A stretch of 64,000 nt of DNA from Alnus glutinosa. Taxonomy: Eukaryota > Streptophyta > Magnoliopsida > Fagales > Betulaceae. This document shows positions 60,309-64,000 of this stretch, one piece after another. A program made the translations under genes and the position numbers. Within the stretch, counting starts at the first letter, position 1; the number at the start of each line of letters is the position of its first letter. The notes under the pieces are model-generated. The model did not search any database and was not told where the DNA came from. It saw only the letters and a list, made by a program, of their open reading frames with translations. The stretch covers positions 37,281,804-37,345,803 of the forward strand of contig NC_084888.1 of the NCBI RefSeq assembly GCF_958979055.1. The letters run 5' to 3'.

Positions 60309-60447
60309 GTAATGTTATTTAGTAAATTATTATATAATTAGGCAGTCTTTAAATTAATAAGGGCTTATAAACAAGAAAAATCACAGGCGAATTTGTACTG
60401 TCACGTCATTCCAGTTGTATAGAAATCAAATAGATAGCATTTCTCGT
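60309..60447. mobile_element. MITE family C relic, copy 1
   Basis: It begins AGTAATGTTATTTAGTAAAT and ends with TACTGTCACGTCATTCCAGTTG followed by TAGCATTTCTC, an imperfect foldback like its neighbour at 60480. Ends are approximate and no target duplication was identified. Confidence 0.4.
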
Positions 60448-60479
60448 GGTCAAATGATAGGAAATGTGAGATATTTGAA

Positions 60480-60640
60480 AAGTAATGTTATTTAATATAC
60501 TACCATACTACTTCCATATAACTTGATGATATAACAGTAAAGATCAGTCATTAGATTAGCACTTGTAAAAAAAAAAAAAAAATACTTGATTTTTACTGCC
60601 ACATTATTCCAATTGTATAAAAGTCGTATGGTAGTCGTGT
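60480..60640. mobile_element. MITE family C relic, copy 2
   Basis: The left arm AGTAATGTTATTTAATATACT, then ACTACCATACTACTTCCATA, ending AACAGTAAAGATCA, is mirrored by TGATTTTTACTGCCACATTA and GTCGTATGGTAGTC on the right, with a short A-run in the loop. A further end in reverse orientation (TAGTCTACTAAATAACATTACT) lies at about 60826-60847. Confidence 0.5.
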
Positions 60641-60849
60641 TTCTAAAATATGTGAGAAGTATATGCTTTCTTATTAATTATATTAAAAAAATAAAAAGAA
60701 AAAAACATATGAAAAACACATGCTATTAAAAAAAAAAACATTTGTTTCTCACGTGCTAAGGGATTTATGAGACTGGTTTGTATTAATTAATTATAAAAAT
60801 TAGTTTGTAGCTAATTTTTGTCCATAGTCTACTAAATAACATTACTTAT

Positions 60850-63048
60850 TTTTGAATTAGAATTGAGCTGCTTCCTTTTTGTTAACTTTAAATGGCTAGA
60901 AATACCTTATCACTTTATTTTTGTAAGGAAAAGTATCAAACAATCACCTTGTATTTAATTTTACAAAATTTGTCAAATTGTTCTATCATATCTTTGCTTA
61001 GTTTTACAAAAATTACCAATAACGTTTGGGGTTGAAATGGTTTTCTAAAAGGATATTGCTACAATAGCATTATTCTCCTTTAATCCTCCACTCTCTCTCA
61101 CTTGTTCTAAAAAGAAATTATAAGAAAGAGATTTATTTTATTTTTTATTTTATCTTTTTTTTTTCAATTCAGACTATTAAATTGTTTAAACTACTAAGCT
61201 GGACTAACCACAGTCGCACTTGTATTGCCGCCTCAACAGATTTGTGCTGTGTATTTGGCAATTGGTATTCGGCTCAACAGCATCCGACTAATCAGACTAA
61301 AATGCGATTCAATTCCGAGAGGCCTCAAGCGTATGTTCAATTAGACGTTTTTCTTCCTCGCAGTAGGCGGCTCTAAAGTTGGAGTGTTCCTTTTCTGCAA
61401 TCATTCCTTTTAGAACTCCCATTGTCCTTTACCTTCCTGGAAATAAAGATATGTCAATTTAATAGACAACGTTAAGAGAATTTCTTCTACGAACAAGTCA
61501 GATTAGAAGGCAAAAGGCAATCCCAAATCTTGGTATTTTTCATCAAAAGACGTTACTTATAAGCTAATAAGAAGAGACATATTATTTAGTACACTTAAAT
61601 CTTTCTCCCATCCTCTTATTTTAAAATTTTAACTCTTAAATCTATAGGGGAACATCAACATGTTAACATTGTATTATCCCATCAATCTTTATCCAGAATA
61701 AATCAATAAAAAGAAGTTATTGAATTATTTAACTGCTGAAGTGGATTAGAAATTAGAATTGAGACACACCATGATTAGACATGCCTATGTGGCTATATAT
61801 ATCTTATAGAAGACTAACAGGCATGAGATGGATAATCTTGATCTTCATGCATGCAAGCAAGCAGGTAGCGTATTAAGGTTGTTGATGTAAGAGTCCCCAC
61901 GAAAGAAGTTATGCTTTTATAACAGCTAGCGGGGAAGGATGCTGGACGTACGCGTGGATCCTATTGATCAGTATTCCCCGTAGGTTAGGCCAAATAGCAG
62001 ACGCGCGTGGAAACATTTTTATGCCTGGATCAGGTCGGTTTCTCCTTGAGAGATTATTCGAAGAAAATGGTAGCTGAAAAAAAAAAAGGTGTAAAAAAGC
62101 ATTTGATTCCCAAAACATTAAGACTTGAGGGGTTTAATTAATCCCTCTACTGAGGCCTGAGGGTATCTCAAATAGTAGTAAAGTTTCATAAAGAAAGAAT
62201 CAAATCCCATTAGATGGTTTACATGCATCCGCCCGCATCTTGCATTGGACGAGCTTTCAGAAAAATCATCAATTTCAAGTTTTTAAACGCAACAAAAGAG
62301 TTCGGAGAGCTTTTTAATCTTCCAAACGAATATTTTTTGATTTGGAATAAATTTTTTAGAGTTAAAAGCATTTTTAAACTCTTACACGCAATCTCAAATA
62401 AGCTCTTTTTTGCAATCCCAACCAATATTTAGGTCATGCACCACTAATTGGTTTTTCACTACTTTAAGTACTTGTTAATTAATAACTAAAATTTTGAACA
62501 TTCTGGATTTCAATTTTCCATTATGTTGTAATGTGAAATGTAATTAATATAATAATTTAAAAATGTGCGTGAGAATCACATGCTTTAATGATAAATATAA
62601 AATAAACCTAAATGAAACCCCAATTTAGATAAAATCTCTATTTAATTTTTTTTTAAAAAAAAATAAAAATTGTAAAATATCATGCCATGAAAGTAGTTAA
62701 AATTTTTGTTTATTTTTTGAGTTGTGATAGGCAAATAATTTCTGTTGTTAAATCAATTGAAATGGAAGATTATCCTAATTCTGAGTGGTCCAATCATATA
62801 ATTAGTATTAATCAAATGCTGTTATCTGCAGACGGGACCCGCAAATTAACCACGTGATACGCATCATTTATTTTTCTTGTATTATCGTCCATCTATGATC
62901 TACCAATTATTTGCTTCACCTTTTTGACTTTCCTTCCCCCAGCAGAATGGCAGAATCTCAGCACTACTTCCCTTCATGAAACAGCATTTATATATATACA
63001 TATGCAGGTTATCTTCAGAAGTCATTGCAAACCAAGGAAGAGACTATC
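60850..63048. other. Intergenic DNA and promoter of the right-edge gene
   Basis: No gene seen up to 62900. A likely TATA element (TTTATATATATA, about 62987-62998) lies about 50-60 bp before the ATG at 63049, with a 5' leader between them. Confidence 0.4.
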
Positions 63049-64000
63049 ATGGCTGCTTCTTGTGCCTTTCCTGATATATTTTGCTGGGTTCAGAACCTTC
63101 CACCAATCACTGAATGGAGAAAAAACTCCACGTCTCTGTGCATATATTTTTCAAGTTCATCCCAACCATCCCTCAATCTCTCCATAGCCAAAAATAACCA
63201 AGACTCAACACTCTGTTTTTCTATCATTGCAGATTTCAATCTCCCTGTCGCTCTTTGGACCTCAAAACCATTCAAGCTCGGTTCCAAATCCATAAAGCTG
63301 ATAGATGAGGAAACCATGTCCAATATCTTGGTTAATTTCATTGAAGATGTCCTTCTTTATGGCTCAAACAAGAACAACTCCTTCCTCAAGCTCCCTCGAC
63401 TAGATTCCATGTCCAACTTCAAAGACATGTTCAATTTCGCGTTTCTCACTCTAGCATTCCTCATCTGCATCTATGAAGCTCCGGCAGATCTTCGTTCAGG
63501 ATGTCTTAATGCTCTTAAGACTCACCTGGCAAATTGTCAGTCAAGACAAGCAACAAAGCTGCTCATGAAACTCTTAGGATCTAATTTAGAAGAGCAATGG
63601 ATGCGGTCCCTGAACCTTGCCATTACTAATTGGACTAAAGAGCTCCAAGCCACCCACCGCTCCCTCAAAACACCATCTCCCCTGTTCTCTTATGCAATTT
63701 CAACACTTGGGTTGTGGAAGGTTCATCTATATTGTCCTGTCATAGCCATGGATATCGAAAATTCGAGCAATCCTTCCGCTGATGAGCGAATACAATTTTC
63801 TCTAACTTACCACCAACTTGAAGGCGTTGTCCAATTCAATTACAAAGTACAAGTTCAACAGAGTTGGGTTGACGTGATTGTGAACACTGATAACATAAGG
63901 TACGATGATTTTTGTCCCATATTTCAGTTCTAATTTACAGAGAAAAACTAGAATTGTCCCATTATAATTATTAAAAAACAATAAACTTACTATAAAAAAA
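63049..64000 (+). CDS. Conserved plant protein of unknown function, first exon (gene continues past the window)
   Basis: Exon 1 runs 63049-63899 (283 codons plus 2 bases) and ends at a GT donor (AACATAAG, then GTACGA). The open frame continues briefly into the intron to 63931, which is not coding by this model. The ATG at 63049 is the first in frame; earlier extension needs a TTG. The protein starts MAASCAFPDIFCWVQNLPPI. It has a hydrophobic stretch near residues 128-145 (FNFAFLTLAFLICIYEAP) that is borderline for a membrane segment. It is otherwise mixed alpha/beta with no motif that I can tie to an enzyme. I recall similar uncharacterised plant proteins continuing after NIR with further exons, which supports the splice call. 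Function is unknown. Confidence 0.75.

Overview
The window is nuclear DNA of a eudicot plant, most likely a woody one (the woody part is inference). The evidence is split genes with GT-AG introns, AT-rich intergenic DNA, long (AT)n and (CT)n microsatellites, and plant families: a laccase pair, a CHX antiporter relic, a SNX2-type sorting nexin, an IMK2-type LRR receptor kinase and a PRA1.B protein. About two thirds of the window is transposable-element or repeat-derived.

Layout. 1-2401: AT-rich, one doubtful ORF. 2402-9081: full-length Ty1/copia retrotransposon with near-identical 423-bp LTRs, a 5-bp target-site duplication and a ruined gag-pol. 10371-15848: CHX-type cation/H+ antiporter pseudogene whose first intron holds four small TIR elements. 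17.4-17.9 kb: unidentified gene fragment. 17.9-37.0 kb: tandem duplication, each unit with one intact six-exon LAC12-type laccase on the minus strand (18725-22616 and 31694-34350). The units differ by private TE insertions, including a 1.69-kb CACTA element, a LINE/SINE insertion and several MITEs. 39.8-42.8 kb: LINE and hAT remnants. 43361-47314: SNX2-like sorting nexin (plus). 48570-51384: IMK2-like LRR kinase (minus). 56776-57414: PRA1.B (minus). 58.1-59.3 kb: orphan SEN1-like helicase exon and a TTA-flanked TIR element carrying a lactate dehydrogenase fragment. 63049 to the right edge: first exon of a conserved plant protein of unknown function.

The genes form no operon or pathway. The laccases act in the cell wall, SNX2 and PRA1 in endomembrane traffic, and the LRR kinase at the plasma membrane. 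I found no convincing tRNA, rRNA, CRISPR or prokaryote-type system. The most informative content is transposon biology: elements dated by filled and empty sites in the duplicated laccase units, two elements carrying or probably carrying host-like sequence, a CACTA element dense in CACGTG motifs, and a copia element with young LTRs around old, dead coding sequence. Splice sites and protein matches were read by eye, and family names rest on recognised motifs, not database searches.
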